From Shewanella sp. CG12_big_fil_rev_8_21_14_0_65_47_15 (GTDB taxonomy: Bacteria > Pseudomonadota > Gammaproteobacteria > Enterobacterales > Shewanellaceae), in assembly GCF_002783505.1 (NCBI RefSeq), contig NZ_PFGL01000051.1:30282-94281 (forward strand): a DNA stretch of 64,000 nucleotides, given 5' to 3'. How positions within the stretch are numbered: the stretch's first letter is position 1; the number at the start of each line of letters is the position of its first letter. Position numbers and translations under genes: made by a program. This document shows, piece by piece, positions 26,954 through 38,427 of this stretch. Under the pieces are notes generated by a model. That model was not told the origin of the DNA, searched no databases, and worked only from the letters and a program-made list of their open reading frames with translations.

Positions 26954-27418
26954 TTAACCTACCATATAAGTACCAGTTCCAAATGCGATATGTGTGCCTT
27001 GTTCATTATGCAACTCCATCCGGCACACCGACACCCGGTTGCCAGCTCGGATCACGCTGCCCGTGCCGGTAAAGATTTGGCCACGTCCCGGCCTAAGGTA
27101 ATCGACCCGCATATCAATCGTCCCCAGAGTTTGCAGGCGTTGTTGTAATTCTTCGATTGTCCAATCTTCACGGCTTGCGACCAGCCCTGCAAAGGCTGTG
27201 AGTCCGCCGACCACATCGAGCACCGTCGCCGTGACACCGCCGTGGAGAATTTGTTGGTGAATATTGCCGATAAGCTCAGGTTTCATATTGATCACTACCT
27301 CTACGCCATCGATATCGTAGCGCTTAATATCGAGTCCGAGCAGATTATGAAAAGGTACATGTTGATCAAATACTTCTGCGACACGTTTTAATACCTCGGC
27401 TTGGATCTGGGTCGTCAT
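26954..27418 (-). CDS. yigI: YigI, hotdog-fold acyl-CoA thioesterase
   Basis: 154 residues from the ATG at 27418, chosen because AAGGATGG lies at the right distance. Hotdog-fold features of the PaaI group are visible: IHQQILHGGVTATVLDVVGGL (the helix with the catalytic-side residues) and RVDYLRPGRGQIFTGTGSVIRAGNRV. Size and genetic order between rarD and recQ match E. coli YigI, an acyl-CoA thioesterase. Cytosolic. Confidence 0.88.
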   Translation of the reverse strand: MTTQIQAEVLKRVAEVFDQHVPFHNLLGLDIKRYDIDGVEVVINMKPELIGNIHQQILHGGVTATVLDVVGGLTAFAGLVASREDWTIEELQQRLQTLGTIDMRVDYLRPGRGQIFTGTGSVIRAGNRVSVCRMELHNEQGTHIAFGTGTYMVG

Positions 27419-27638
27419 TATGTCCATCCTTGTGGCGAAATTGAGCTTAATTGGGTTTCTTATCGATACTTATCTGTCGACAAGTGCGGCTTAGAGCAAT
27501 TAATCTACAGTGAAGCTAACGATAAATGCAACTCTGCTGCTCAGAGGAAACGATGCCAACTGGCGATCCAATATTGACGCAAGACAGGAGCGGTTCAGTC
27601 CTTTAGAATAAGCCCCTCACTTTTTAGATAGAAGATCC

Positions 27639-29462
27639 ATGGAAAAGCTCGTACTCGACATACATGATGATCCCCTTTCCCAGCGTCTCGCACAGGTATT
27701 TGGCTACCGTGACTTTCGAGATGGGCAGCGGGAGGTGATAGAACGTGTCTGCGGTGGGCAAGATTGCTTAGTGATCATGCCGACTGGTGGCGGTAAGAGC
27801 CTATGTTATCAGCTGCCAGCGCTACTGATGGATGGCATCACTATTGTGGTATCACCATTGATTTCCTTGATGAAAGATCAAGTCGATAGCTTATTGCAAA
27901 CCGGTGTCGCTGCGGCTTATCTCAATTCCTCTTTGCCACGGGAGCAGAGTGCCGAAGTGTTAAGGCAGCTGCGCCATGGTGAATTAAAGCTGCTTTATGT
28001 GTCACCTGAGCGCTTATTAACGGCTGATTTTGTTGAGCGCATGCAGACCATGCCATTGGCGATGTTTGCTATCGACGAGGCGCATTGCATTAGCCAGTGG
28101 GGTCACGATTTTCGCCCAGAATATGCCGCGCTCGGTCAGTTAAAACAACTCTTCCCCTATGTGCCTATGATGGCACTGACTGCTACGGCGGATCAGGCGA
28201 CACGCCAGAGTATTTGTGAGCGTTTAGGTATCGATCCCTACCGGTTATTGTCGAGTTTTGATCGGCCCAATATTCGCTATACCGTAGCCGAAAAACTCAA
28301 TGCAGCTAATCAGTTACGGCATTTTCTAACGCAACAGAATGGCACCAACGGGATTATTTACTGTAGCAGTCGCCGTCGTGTCGACGAAGTGGCCGAACGT
28401 TTATGTCTGCAAGGTTTTAATGCCAAGGCTTACCATGCGGGAATGACCCAGGAAGACCGTGGTGCAGTACAGGATAGTTTCCTTAAAGATCAAATCGATA
28501 TCGTGGTTGCCACTGTGGCCTTTGGCATGGGTATTAACAAATCGAATGTGCGTTTTGTGGTGCATTACGATATTCCTAAAAGTATCGAGGCTTATTATCA
28601 AGAAACGGGCCGAGCAGGCCGTGATGGGCTCGATGCAGAAGCTTTTATGTTGTTCGATCCCGCCGATATTGGTCGGGTGCGGCATTTGATTGAACAGTCC
28701 GAGCCTGGGCCGCAGCAGCAGGTCGAATTCCATAAACTCAATACCATGGCTGCCTTTGCCGAGGCGCAAACCTGCCGCCGCCAAGTGTTGCTGCATTACT
28801 TTGATGAGAGCGCGCTAGAGCCCTGTGGTAACTGCGATATTTGCCTCGATCCGCCTAAACGTTATAACGGTACCGAAGATGCACAAAAGGTGTTGTCATG
28901 TATTTTCCGTTTAGGGCAACGTTTTGGTATTAATCATTTGATAGAAGTATTGCGTGGCTCGAAAGGCGCACCGATAGTCGACAGGGGACATGACAAGCTC
29001 ACGACTTGGGGAATAGGCAAAGATAAGAGTCACGAGTATTGGTTGAGTGTGATCCGTCAACTGATTCATTTGGGGCTAGCGAGCCAAGATGTGACCCGAG
29101 GTTCATCTATTATCTTAAACCCATCGGCAAGGCCTGTGCTCAAAGGTGAAGTAGCATTAATGCTCGCCGAACCGCGTATTCAGTTAACGACCACAAAACG
29201 TAAGGTGAGCCAGTCTAAGGCACCGCTGAATTATGATCGTAAATTATTCGCGCGGCTAAAATTGTTGCGTAGAACCATTGCCGAGCAACAGGATGTGCCG
29301 CCGTATTTAGTGTTTAACGATGCGACGCTCGCGGAAATGGCGGCCATGATGCCAACGAGTGCGGGGGAAATGCTCGCAGTCAACGGGGTGGGCGAGCGTA
29401 AACTGAGTCGTTTCGGTGACGCATTTCTGGATGAAATTGCCGCTTACTTAGCGGGAGAATAG
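27639..29462 (+). CDS. recQ: ATP-dependent DNA helicase RecQ
   Basis: 607 residues with the SF2 motifs: Walker A PTGGGKSLCYQLPA, IDEAHCISQWGHDFRPEY (DEAH plus RecQ aromatic loop), ALTATAD, and the motif VI QETGRAGRDG. Zinc-binding cysteines (CRRQ... CGNCDIC), the RQC winged helix and a C-terminal HRDC domain (LPYLVFNDATLAEMA) complete the classic bacterial layout. It works with RecJ in fork restart and RecF recombination. The 3' end overlaps the convergent TPR gene by 19 bp. Confidence 0.97.
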   Translation: MEKLVLDIHDDPLSQRLAQVFGYRDFRDGQREVIERVCGGQDCLVIMPTGGGKSLCYQLPALLMDGITIVVSPLISLMKDQVDSLLQTGVAAAYLNSSLPREQSAEVLRQLRHGELKLLYVSPERLLTADFVERMQTMPLAMFAIDEAHCISQWGHDFRPEYAALGQLKQLFPYVPMMALTATADQATRQSICERLGIDPYRLLSSFDRPNIRYTVAEKLNAANQLRHFLTQQNGTNGIIYCSSRRRVDEVAERLCLQGFNAKAYHAGMTQEDRGAVQDSFLKDQIDIVVATVAFGMGINKSNVRFVVHYDIPKSIEAYYQETGRAGRDGLDAEAFMLFDPADIGRVRHLIEQSEPGPQQQVEFHKLNTMAAFAEAQTCRRQVLLHYFDESALEPCGNCDICLDPPKRYNGTEDAQKVLSCIFRLGQRFGINHLIEVLRGSKGAPIVDRGHDKLTTWGIGKDKSHEYWLSVIRQLIHLGLASQDVTRGSSIILNPSARPVLKGEVALMLAEPRIQLTTTKRKVSQSKAPLNYDRKLFARLKLLRRTIAEQQDVPPYLVFNDATLAEMAAMMPTSAGEMLAVNGVGERKLSRFGDAFLDEIAAYLAGE

Positions 29463-31225
29463 AGATGTTGAGGGCATTCTCCGACTTTCAATTTCCCTAG
29501 TTGATTAATACTTGCGCGTTTAATTAACGACTCTAAGGTATCAAATTGTTGTAACACAGCGATGCCGATATTCACTCGGCTTGAACCCTGCCAGGGTTGA
29601 ATCGTTGTCGTTAATTGGTTCACCACCCGCTGAGCACCAACCGTAGACGTGTGGGGGAGGAGGATGACCATTTCGTCCATAGAGTAGCGGATGAGTTTGT
29701 CCTGTTCGCGTAGCTTGTGTAGCAATTCATCTTGGAGTGGCGACATATCAACCTGACGTATCTGGCAGGCGTTAAAAAGTAATAACGTCAGTGGGTAATT
29801 TCCCTGTTTTGCACTGTGGAGTGCCATTTCGAGTTGTTCTAATGGTGATAGTGGTTGCTCATCTGCACTTAAACTCGGGGCACGATTATTCTGTTTATCG
29901 ATAAAAAACCAAATAGCGCCGCCTAATATTGCCATAATCACCAAGAAGAGCGTGCTATATGCCCAATCGAGATCCAGTTCTTGGAGGAGAGAAGGATTAT
30001 TGATGGTGCTGTCCGTTGTTACTTGTTGGATACCTTGCTGGTTGAGGCGTGCTTTGAACTGCAAAATACGGGTATGGCTCATGGCCTGATTTGTAAGTTC
30101 TGCCACTTGAAAGCGTTTAAGTAGGTATGCATGGGCCTGTTGAAAATCCCCTTTTCGAGTGTAATAGTCATCCAAAATTCCATAGAACCATTTAAGATCA
30201 GAGTATTGCTTTAAATTTTCCCCCTGCTCAATAGCGGATTTCATTAGGGTTAAGGCCGCTTCGTCTTGATCTTGGGCAAAACGTATTTGAGCCAGTAGCC
30301 GAGTCGATAGCATCACTGCTAATTGTTGATTTTGTTTTTTGAAGGTATTGATGGCGATGGAAATATACTCTTCAGCTGTGTCGATACGGCCTTTATCGAG
30401 CGCGATCGAGGCTAAAATGGCATAGCTGTAGGCGAGTTCCAGTGGAGAGCCGAGTTCAGGTAATAGCGCTTTTGCTTGTTTTTCGAGTTTATCACTGTAG
30501 TCAAACTCTTGATTATCGAAAGCGATTCTTGCCGCATTGCATAAAGTGAAGTGCAATACTTTCCCTTTGGCATCTGTACTCTGTAAAGCAAGATTTGTGT
30601 AATACATGGCTTGGGGGAAGTCATGGGTTGCGTAGAGTAAATTGCCCATGGCCGCATAAATATAGGCCTGCGGTGGCCACACCCAATTTTGGGGTTGAGT
30701 ATGTAGATCAGGATAAATATCGATGGCGAGCCGCAAATCTTCGATGGCGGAAGAGAAATTATCCGTATTGGTATCGAGTTGACCCCTGAGACGTAGTGCA
30801 TCTACGAGTGCTTGGGGTTGTTGATAACGGCGGGCAAGGGTGATCGCCGAATCGAGCAAAGGTAGGGCATTTTGAATATTATTGTAATTGAGGTTGGCGT
30901 CGGCTTGGCAGATCAAAAAATAGGGGCGCGCTTGATCTAGCTTGAGTTGCTTAGCTTTTGCCTCGCCTAATTGAGCGAGATTAATGGCTGCTTCGTTCTC
31001 ACCTAGCTGCAGTAGGTTTTGGCATTTTAAAATGCTAACGCGTAACCTATCTATATCTGTTGAGTTTTCAGGAGTTTGTTGCTTTTCTAATGTGGAAATC
31101 TGAGTGAAAGCTTTAACTGGATACTGATAGACAAGTTCAGTCAACTTATCTAATTGTTCGCTAGCACTGGCCCCATAGGGAAACAGCCATAACAGCAGGC
31201 TCAGCGCAAAGATGCGAAAATCCAT
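29444..31225 (-). CDS. TPR protein with membrane helix and degenerate GGDEF domain
   Basis: 593 residues from the ATG at 31225. A signal peptide or anchor (MDFRIFALSLLLWLFPYGASA) leads into ~380 residues of tetratricopeptide-like helices, presumably periplasmic. A transmembrane helix (LFLVIMAILGGAIWFFI) is followed by a cytoplasmic GGDEF-fold segment. Where active diguanylate cyclases read GGDEF it reads SMDEM (in IRYSMDEMVILLPHTS), so catalysis is unlikely; the domain may bind a nucleotide or protein instead. This suggests an envelope sensor coupled to signalling. It is convergent with recQ and upstream of leu in divergent orientation. Confidence 0.8.
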   Translation of the reverse strand: MDFRIFALSLLLWLFPYGASASEQLDKLTELVYQYPVKAFTQISTLEKQQTPENSTDIDRLRVSILKCQNLLQLGENEAAINLAQLGEAKAKQLKLDQARPYFLICQADANLNYNNIQNALPLLDSAITLARRYQQPQALVDALRLRGQLDTNTDNFSSAIEDLRLAIDIYPDLHTQPQNWVWPPQAYIYAAMGNLLYATHDFPQAMYYTNLALQSTDAKGKVLHFTLCNAARIAFDNQEFDYSDKLEKQAKALLPELGSPLELAYSYAILASIALDKGRIDTAEEYISIAINTFKKQNQQLAVMLSTRLLAQIRFAQDQDEAALTLMKSAIEQGENLKQYSDLKWFYGILDDYYTRKGDFQQAHAYLLKRFQVAELTNQAMSHTRILQFKARLNQQGIQQVTTDSTINNPSLLQELDLDWAYSTLFLVIMAILGGAIWFFIDKQNNRAPSLSADEQPLSPLEQLEMALHSAKQGNYPLTLLLFNACQIRQVDMSPLQDELLHKLREQDKLIRYSMDEMVILLPHTSTVGAQRVVNQLTTTIQPWQGSSRVNIGIAVLQQFDTLESLIKRASINQLGKLKVGECPQHLYSPAK

Positions 31226-31540
31226 TTTTTGCTCCATAAAATGCGTTTGATCACGTATCCGTAACTGCGGGTGGCGATTATAACTTTTTCAAATCATTTT
31301 TTGCATAAAAAACTGTTTTTTTCTTTAGGGTGAGGCTCAACTCATTGTATCGATTTTTCTGCACTAACAGCGGGTTAATTATGGGGGAACGATCACTTTT
31401 TTACGAATAAAACACGTCAATATTTGCTTTGAGACGAAAAAATCACTGGAACATGAAAAAATTAGGGTTGACACTCTCGGCTAGGCAAGTTAAATATTAA
31501 CCGTCCTAGATTATTTGAACAGAATAAATATTTAAATAAA
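31226..31540. other. Region between TPR gene and leuL
   Basis: 315 bp without a protein gene. It holds the leu promoter (31468-31496) and an AT-rich stretch upstream of it; nothing else is recognisable. Confidence 0.55.
31468..31496 (+). promoter_or_regulatory. leu operon promoter
   Basis: TTGACA (31468-31473), 17-bp spacer, TAAATA (31491-31496). Transcription would start near 31503, about 40 bases before the leader peptide. Confidence 0.72.
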
Positions 31541-31609
31541 ATGAATAGAATTAGCAGCAAACTCGATCTCCTCCTCTCTCTCCTCGCGGTTTATACGCGG
31601 AGGTCTTAG
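31541..31609 (+). CDS. leuL: leu operon leader peptide
   Basis: A 22-codon frame MNRISSKLDLLLSLLAVYTRR plus Ser, with six CTC leucine codons clustered in eight codons, then a Rho-independent terminator and leuA. Ribosome stalling at the Leu codons when leucyl-tRNA is low would prevent terminator formation. It is short enough to be missed by gene finders. CTC is a deliberately poor Leu codon, increasing sensitivity. Confidence 0.88.
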   Translation: MNRISSKLDLLLSLLAVYTRRS

Positions 31610-31644
31610 TGTTGCACGCTCGATGAATAGGCAAAGCATTCACA

Positions 31645-31673
31645 AACCCCGCACCAATGTTGCGGGGTTTTTT
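31645..31673 (+). terminator. leu attenuator terminator
   Basis: AACCCCGCA and TGCGGGGTT with a 7-base loop and TTTTT; located 36 bp past leuL and about 58 bp before leuA. The CTCCTCGC/GCGGAGG pairing inside leuL could form the alternative hairpin. Confidence 0.88.
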
Positions 31674-31730
31674 GTATCTGAATACGGCAAAAGTTAAATA
31701 ATGAACGGTGACGTTCCATGGAGAAGCGAG

Positions 31731-33299
31731 ATGTCTAACAGAGTCATTATATTTGATACGACCTTACGAGATGGTGAGCAGGCGTTAGCCGCAAGCCTTA
31801 CGGTCAAAGAAAAGTTACAGATAGCCATGGCGCTGGAACGTCTAGGTGTTGATGTGATGGAAGTGGGGTTTCCTGTGTCGTCACCCGGTGATTTTGAATC
31901 CGTGCAGACCATAGCGCGCACCATCAAAAATAGCCGCGTTTGTGCGTTATCCCGCGCACTTGAAAAGGACATTGATGCCGCGGCGCAGGCCTTATCTGTC
32001 GCTGACCAATTCCGTATCCATACCTTTATCTCGACCTCGACGATTCATGTGGAGAGCAAGCTGAAGCGCTCCTTTGACCAAGTGTTAGAGATGGCCGTAG
32101 GCGCCGTGAAATACGCCCGCCGTTTTACCGATGATGTGGAGTTTTCCTGTGAGGATGCGGGACGCACACCCATCGATAATCTGTGCCGCATGGTGGAGGC
32201 CGCTATTCTTGCTGGCGCGCGTACCATTAACATTCCCGATACTGTCGGTTACACAGTGCCAAGCGAGTTTGGCAATATCATTCAGACTCTATTTAACCGC
32301 GTGCCGAATATCGACCAAGCGGTGATCTCAGTGCATTGCCACGATGACTTAGGTTTATCTGTGGCTAACTCAATAACCGCAGTGCAACACGGTGCTCGTC
32401 AAATCGAATGTACGATCAATGGTATAGGTGAGCGTGCGGGTAACTGTTCATTGGAAGAGATCGCTATGATTCTAGCGACGCGCAAGGGCATGTTGGGTTT
32501 GGAAACAGGCATTAACGGCAAAGAAATCCACCGTACTTCTAATTTAGTCAGCCAGTTATGCAACATGCCAGTACAGGCGAACAAGGCGATTGTGGGTGCC
32601 AATGCGTTCACCCATTCGTCGGGCATCCATCAGGATGGCATGTTAAAAGCGCAAAATACCTATGAAATCATGACACCCGAAAGCATAGGTTTGAATCGCA
32701 ATAACTTAAATATGACCTCGCGCTCGGGTCGCCATGTGATCAAGCATCGCATGGAAGAAATGGGCTATAGTGAGCACGATTACAATATGGATACTCTGTA
32801 CGAAGAGTTCCTAAAATTGGCCGATAAAAAGGGCCAAGTCTTTGATTATGATTTAGAAGCATTAGCCTTTATGGAAGCGCAGGCCGAAGAAGACAATCAC
32901 TATCAATTGCAGCAATTAGTGGTGCAGTCTGACTCTACCGAAGGCGTTGCCACCGCTACCGTTCGTATCGAAGTCGGCGGCGAAGTTAAAACCGAAGCCG
33001 CAACCGGTAATGGTCCCGTCGATGCCGCCTATAACGCCATTGCCCGTGCAACTGACTGTCGTATCGACATCATCAGCTACAAGTTAGGCGCTAAGGGCGT
33101 AGGCCAAAATGCCTTAGGTCAAGTGGACATTACCGCCGTTTACCACGAGCAAAACTTCCACGGTGTAGGTTTAGCGACAGATGTGGTTGAAGCCTCGGCG
33201 CGCGCCTTAGTGCATGTGATGAACTTAACGTGCCGTGCAGACAAGGTCGCCGATTACAAACAAAACATGCAAAAGAATCGAGAGCTAGGCGGCGTCTAG
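31731..33299 (+). CDS. leuA: 2-isopropylmalate synthase
   Basis: 522 residues from the ATG at 31731, with GGAG upstream; the frame starts earlier at 31701 without one. [12 protein letters not shown] marks the metal-binding start of the TIM barrel, and [12 protein letters not shown] supplies the HxH metal ligands; the C-terminal leucine-binding regulatory domain follows from ~390. It condenses acetyl-CoA with 2-oxoisovalerate, the first committed leucine step, and is leucine-inhibited. Confidence 0.97.
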   Translation: MSNRVIIFDTTLRDGEQALAASLTVKEKLQIAMALERLGVDVMEVGFPVSSPGDFESVQTIARTIKNSRVCALSRALEKDIDAAAQALSVADQFRIHTFISTSTIHVESKLKRSFDQVLEMAVGAVKYARRFTDDVEFSCEDAGRTPIDNLCRMVEAAILAGARTINIPDTVGYTVPSEFGNIIQTLFNRVPNIDQAVISVHCHDDLGLSVANSITAVQHGARQIECTINGIGERAGNCSLEEIAMILATRKGMLGLETGINGKEIHRTSNLVSQLCNMPVQANKAIVGANAFTHSSGIHQDGMLKAQNTYEIMTPESIGLNRNNLNMTSRSGRHVIKHRMEEMGYSEHDYNMDTLYEEFLKLADKKGQVFDYDLEALAFMEAQAEEDNHYQLQQLVVQSDSTEGVATATVRIEVGGEVKTEAATGNGPVDAAYNAIARATDCRIDIISYKLGAKGVGQNALGQVDITAVYHEQNFHGVGLATDVVEASARALVHVMNLTCRADKVADYKQNMQKNRELGGV

Positions 33300-33306
33300 T
33301 CGCTAA

Positions 33307-34463
<1,157 letters not shown>

Positions 34464-34464
<1 letters not shown>

Positions 34465-35870
34465 TGACGAACGCAAAGACCTTGTACCAAAAAGTATGGG
34501 ATGCCCATATCGTTGCTTCTCCCGAGGGCGAAGCGCCGGTCATTTATGTCGACAGACATTTAGTCCATGAAGTGACGTCACCGCAAGCGTTCAGCGGTTT
34601 GAAGGTGGCGGGCCGCAAACTGCGCGCGCCGGAAAAAACCTTTGCCACTATGGATCATAATACTTCAACCCGTAGTGCCAGTTTAGATGCCCTAAGTCCG
34701 ATGGCGCGCACTCAGGTGGAAACCCTAGCGCAAAACTGCAAAGACTTTGGCGTGCGCTTATACGACATTCACCATCCTAATCAAGGGATTGTGCATGTGA
34801 TGGGGCCCGAACTTGGCATTACCTTACCGGGCACTGTGATTGTCTGTGGCGATTCCCATACCGCCACCCATGGCGCCTTTGGTGCATTGGCGTTTGGTAT
34901 TGGTACATCGGAAGTTGAGCACGTGTTAGCAACCCAAACCCTGCGTCAGTTAAAAGCTAAGACCATGAAGATTGAAGTGCGTGGTCATGTCACCGATGGC
35001 GTGACCGCCAAAGATATCGTCCTCGCTATCATTGGTAAAATCGGCATGGATGGTGGTACTGGCTACGTGGTGGAGTTCTGCGGCGAGGCGATTGAAGCCC
35101 TGTCGATGGAAGGTCGCATGACAGTTTGCAACATGGCGATTGAAATGGGCGCTAAGGCGGGCATGGTCGCGCCGGATCAAACCACCTTTGATTATTTAGC
35201 AGGTCGCGAATTTGCGCCAAAGGGCGAAGATTGGGCAGAGGCTGTTGCTTACTGGAAAAGCATTAAAACCGATGACGGCGCCGTGTTTGATGCTGTCGTT
35301 GAGTTAGATGCCGCCGACATTGCGCCGCAATTGACTTGGGGTACTAACCCAGGCCAAGTAGTGGCAATCGATGGCAAAGTACCCGATCCCATAAATGAAG
35401 CTAACCTAAGCACCCGAGCTAGTATGGAAAAGGCTTTAGAATACATTGGCCTGAGTGCGGGCACACCGATGACGGACATCAGCATCAACAAGGTATTTAT
35501 CGGTTCTTGTACTAACTCACGGATTGAAGATTTACGCAGTGCCGCCGTACATGCCAAGGGCCGTAAAGTGGCGAGTGGTGTCACCGCGATTGTCGTACCT
35601 GGTTCTGGCCTAGTGAAAGCGCAGGCTGAAGCCGAAGGCTTAGATAAAATCTTTATCGAAGCGGGGTTTGAGTGGCGTTTACCGGGCTGTTCTATGTGTT
35701 TAGCGATGAATGACGACAGATTAGAAGCGGGCGATCGCTGCGCCTCGACCAGTAATCGTAACTTCGAAGGTCGCCAAGGTCGCGGCAGTCGCACCCATTT
35801 GGTGAGCCCTGCGATGGCCGCAGCCGCTGCGGTCGCGGGGCATTTTGTCGATATTCGTAAACCTTACTAA
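34464..35870 (+). CDS. leuC: Isopropylmalate isomerase large subunit
   Basis: 468 residues with 4Fe-4S ligands of the aconitase family: [26 protein letters not shown] and [12 protein letters not shown]. The enzyme works as a heterodimer with LeuD, encoded 27 bp downstream. It overlaps leuB by one base (TAATG), indicating coupled translation. Confidence 0.97.
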
Positions 35871-35897
35871 TTACCGTAAACCCAAGAGGAGAAGTTA

Positions 35898-36503
35898 ATG
35901 CAACCTTTTACAACCCATACCGGGCTTGCGGTCATGATAGACAGCACCAATATCGATACGGATCAGATCATTCCGAAACAGTTTTTGTCTAAGGTGACGC
36001 GCGATGGTTTCGGCGTGCACTTATTTCACGACTGGCGTTATTTAGATGATGCGGGCGATGTGCCCAATCCTGAGTTTTCATTGAACCAGCCTCGTTATAA
36101 AGGCGCGTCGATTCTTTTGGCACAGGAAAACTTTGGTTGTGGTTCAAGTCGCGAACATGCGCCTTGGGCGCTGGCGGACTTTGGCCTACGCGCCATTATT
36201 GCCCCGAGTTTTGCCGATATTTTTTACGGTAACTCAATCAATAATGGCCTATTACCTGTGGCGTTAACCCACGCGCAGGTGCGCCAATTAATGGATGAAG
36301 TGGCGGCAGAAGCAGGAGCACAAATTACGGTTGATCTCACAAGCTGTAAAGTGATTTCACCGTCGGGGGCTGAGTTTAGTTTTACCCTGGCAGAGTCGGC
36401 GCGACATAAGTTACTCAACGGTTTAGATGCGATTGGCTTGACCTTGTCCCATGCTGCGCAAATCAGTCAGTACGAAACTCAAATCCAAGGCTGGCGCCGC
36501 TAA
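35898..36503 (+). CDS. leuD: Isopropylmalate isomerase small subunit
   Basis: 201 residues, the swivelling aconitase C-terminal domain: [11 protein letters not shown] near the start and the substrate-binding [15 protein letters not shown] loop. AGAGGAGAAG precedes the ATG. Last gene of leuABCD. Confidence 0.97.
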   Translation: MQPFTTHTGLAVMIDSTNIDTDQIIPKQFLSKVTRDGFGVHLFHDWRYLDDAGDVPNPEFSLNQPRYKGASILLAQENFGCGSSREHAPWALADFGLRAIIAPSFADIFYGNSINNGLLPVALTHAQVRQLMDEVAAEAGAQITVDLTSCKVISPSGAEFSFTLAESARHKLLNGLDAIGLTLSHAAQISQYETQIQGWRR

Positions 36504-36546
36504 ACTTTCAGCGCACATATGTACCATCTAATGGATGTTGATAATG

Positions 36547-36573
36547 CGCCTAGATGAAAATCTAGGCGTTTTT
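36547..36573 (+). terminator. leu operon terminator
   Basis: CGCCTAGAT and ATCTAGGCG around a GAAA tetraloop, followed by TTTTT. Confidence 0.9.
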
Positions 36574-37026
36574 GTTGCTGCCTATTAAATGTCTATCAGT
36601 TAACGTGTTGTATTTAACGTTTATTTAAACTGATTGTTCTATCTAAATATAAAATCATTCAGACGTTAGTGATTTATGCTAAATGCGGTTAAGAAAAATG
36701 AGTTACAGTTGTTTATGGTTTTTATTTTTATAATTAATTGATATTAATGAATTTATAAATTTTATTGCTTTTGTGCATTTCTCCAATAGCGAGTTTTAAG
36801 TCTAATAATGACTGTGTTTTGATGTTTGAATATTGATCTTTATCACTAAAAATATCCAATATTGGAATTTATTTAGTTTTTTCATCTGTTTTATCTCCTT
36901 TGGTTGCAAACATCTTCTGCATAAGTAAACTGCTGCGCATTCAATCTGGAGTGTTTGCTCTATTTTGCCTGAACGCCGCAGTACTCATTTAAGTAGTACA
37001 GATAACAATAAGATGATTAGAGAATA
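36574..37026. other. Long AT-rich intergenic region before the FadL gene
   Basis: 453 bp, markedly richer in A and T than its neighbours, with no convincing reading frame or RNA hairpin. It probably contains the FadL-gene promoter and may be a binding region for a regulator or nucleoid protein; I find no clear FadR/PsrA site. Confidence 0.45.
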
Positions 37027-38379
37027 ATGATGCAAAAACGTCTTCTGACTTTGGCTGTCACTGCAGCCTTGTTAAGTTCAACGACTCAGCTCCATGCCGC
37101 TGGTTTTCAACTAGCCGAATATTCTGCTACAGGGTTAGGCCGTGCCTTTGCGGGTGAAGCCGCTATGGCGGATAACGCTTCGGCTCAAGGTCGAAATCCA
37201 GCCATGCTGACCTACCTTGAGGGTCGTCAGCTCTCTGCGGGTGGCATCTATGTGATGCCAAACGTCGATGTGACCGGCGAGGTCAGCCTTAGCTCGCCGT
37301 TGCTTGGCCCAGATCCTGTCGTTATGAAAGGTGGCGATGCTCTGGATGTGGCCGATGACGCACTGGTGCCAAATTTTTACTACTCAAATCAGTTAAATGA
37401 CCAATGGACTTGGGGCCTAGCGGTAAACTCTAACTATGGTCTCGCCACTGAATTACCTGCGACCCATGCCGCGGCCATTTTTGGTAATAAGACTTCGGTA
37501 ACGACCGTTGAGTTTAATCCCAATATCGCCTATCGCATCAATGATGCTGTTAGCGTAGGTGCCGGTGTGCGAATCGTTTATGGTGAAGGCGAAATCGGTG
37601 CCTCATTACCCGGTTGGGTCGATGGTATCAAACCGGCTTTGCCTCCTCAGGTTGCTGGTATGTTACCTCCTGGTGGCACTGAGCTGAAAAGCATGAAGGG
37701 TGATGATGTGGGTTACGGCTGGCAGTTAGGTGCAAGCTGGCAAATTAACCCCGCTCACCGTTTAGGTTTTGCTTACCACAGTGGCGTTAAATTAGAGCTA
37801 GATGGACACGCTTCAGGTGTGATTTATACCGGCGGCCAAGATGTGTCTATCGAAGGTTATTTACCCCTTGAATTGCCCGCTTTTGCAGAGATAGCTTCCC
37901 ATCACCAATTGACCGACAACTGGGCCATGCATGCGAGCGTGAACTGGACCGATTGGAGTGTATTCGATCAACTGGCGGCGTATTTCCCCGGCGAGGTTAA
38001 GCCTAAGGGCGGTTTAGAGTCTGATTTAGTGAAAGAAGAACACTTCGAAGATAACTGGCGCTTCGCGCTGGGAACCACTTACCAAGTAAATAATGCTTGG
38101 TTAGTGCGTGCCGGTGTCGCTTTAGATAAAACCGCGGCGCAGGACGAGTGGCGCACAACCACAATTCCAGACTCTGACCGTCTGTGGTTCTCTGTGGGTG
38201 CAGGTTATCAGGCGACTAAGAATCTGAACCTTGATTTCGCTGTGACCTATATCAAAGCAACAGGCGATGCGCCCATCAACGAGCAACAAAATCTATTGAA
38301 TCTAGCGACTGTTAACTTTAACGGCGAAGCAAGCGGCGATGTGTGGCTTGCGGGTATCCAGATGAGCTACAGGATGTAA
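37027..38379 (+). CDS. FadL-family outer-membrane fatty acid transporter
   Basis: 450 residues with a signal peptide (MMQKRLLTLAVTAALLSSTTQLHA) directly followed by AGFQLAEYSATGLGRAFAGEAAMADNAS, the FadL N-terminal plug with the NPA box (GRNPAML). The rest is beta-barrel like, ending with an aromatic-rich final strand (LAGIQMSYRM). Homologues let long-chain fatty acids or other hydrophobic molecules cross the outer membrane. Start may be either of two consecutive ATGs. It has its own terminator. Confidence 0.92.
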   Translation: MMQKRLLTLAVTAALLSSTTQLHAAGFQLAEYSATGLGRAFAGEAAMADNASAQGRNPAMLTYLEGRQLSAGGIYVMPNVDVTGEVSLSSPLLGPDPVVMKGGDALDVADDALVPNFYYSNQLNDQWTWGLAVNSNYGLATELPATHAAAIFGNKTSVTTVEFNPNIAYRINDAVSVGAGVRIVYGEGEIGASLPGWVDGIKPALPPQVAGMLPPGGTELKSMKGDDVGYGWQLGASWQINPAHRLGFAYHSGVKLELDGHASGVIYTGGQDVSIEGYLPLELPAFAEIASHHQLTDNWAMHASVNWTDWSVFDQLAAYFPGEVKPKGGLESDLVKEEHFEDNWRFALGTTYQVNNAWLVRAGVALDKTAAQDEWRTTTIPDSDRLWFSVGAGYQATKNLNLDFAVTYIKATGDAPINEQQNLLNLATVNFNGEASGDVWLAGIQMSYRM

Positions 38380-38394
38380 GCTATTCGTAGTTTT

Positions 38395-38424
38395 AAAAAA
38401 GCCCTGAATCTTCAGGGCTTTTTT
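38395..38424. terminator. Bidirectional terminator after the FadL gene
   Basis: AAAAAAGCCCTGAA and TTCAGGGCTTTTTT enclose a 2-base centre; it can serve the convergent oxidoreductase gene as well. Confidence 0.9.
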
Positions 38425-38427
38425 GTT

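Noticed and set aside
29444..29900. Active diguanylate cyclase
   Set aside because: The GGDEF signature reads SMDEM, so catalytic activity is not supported.
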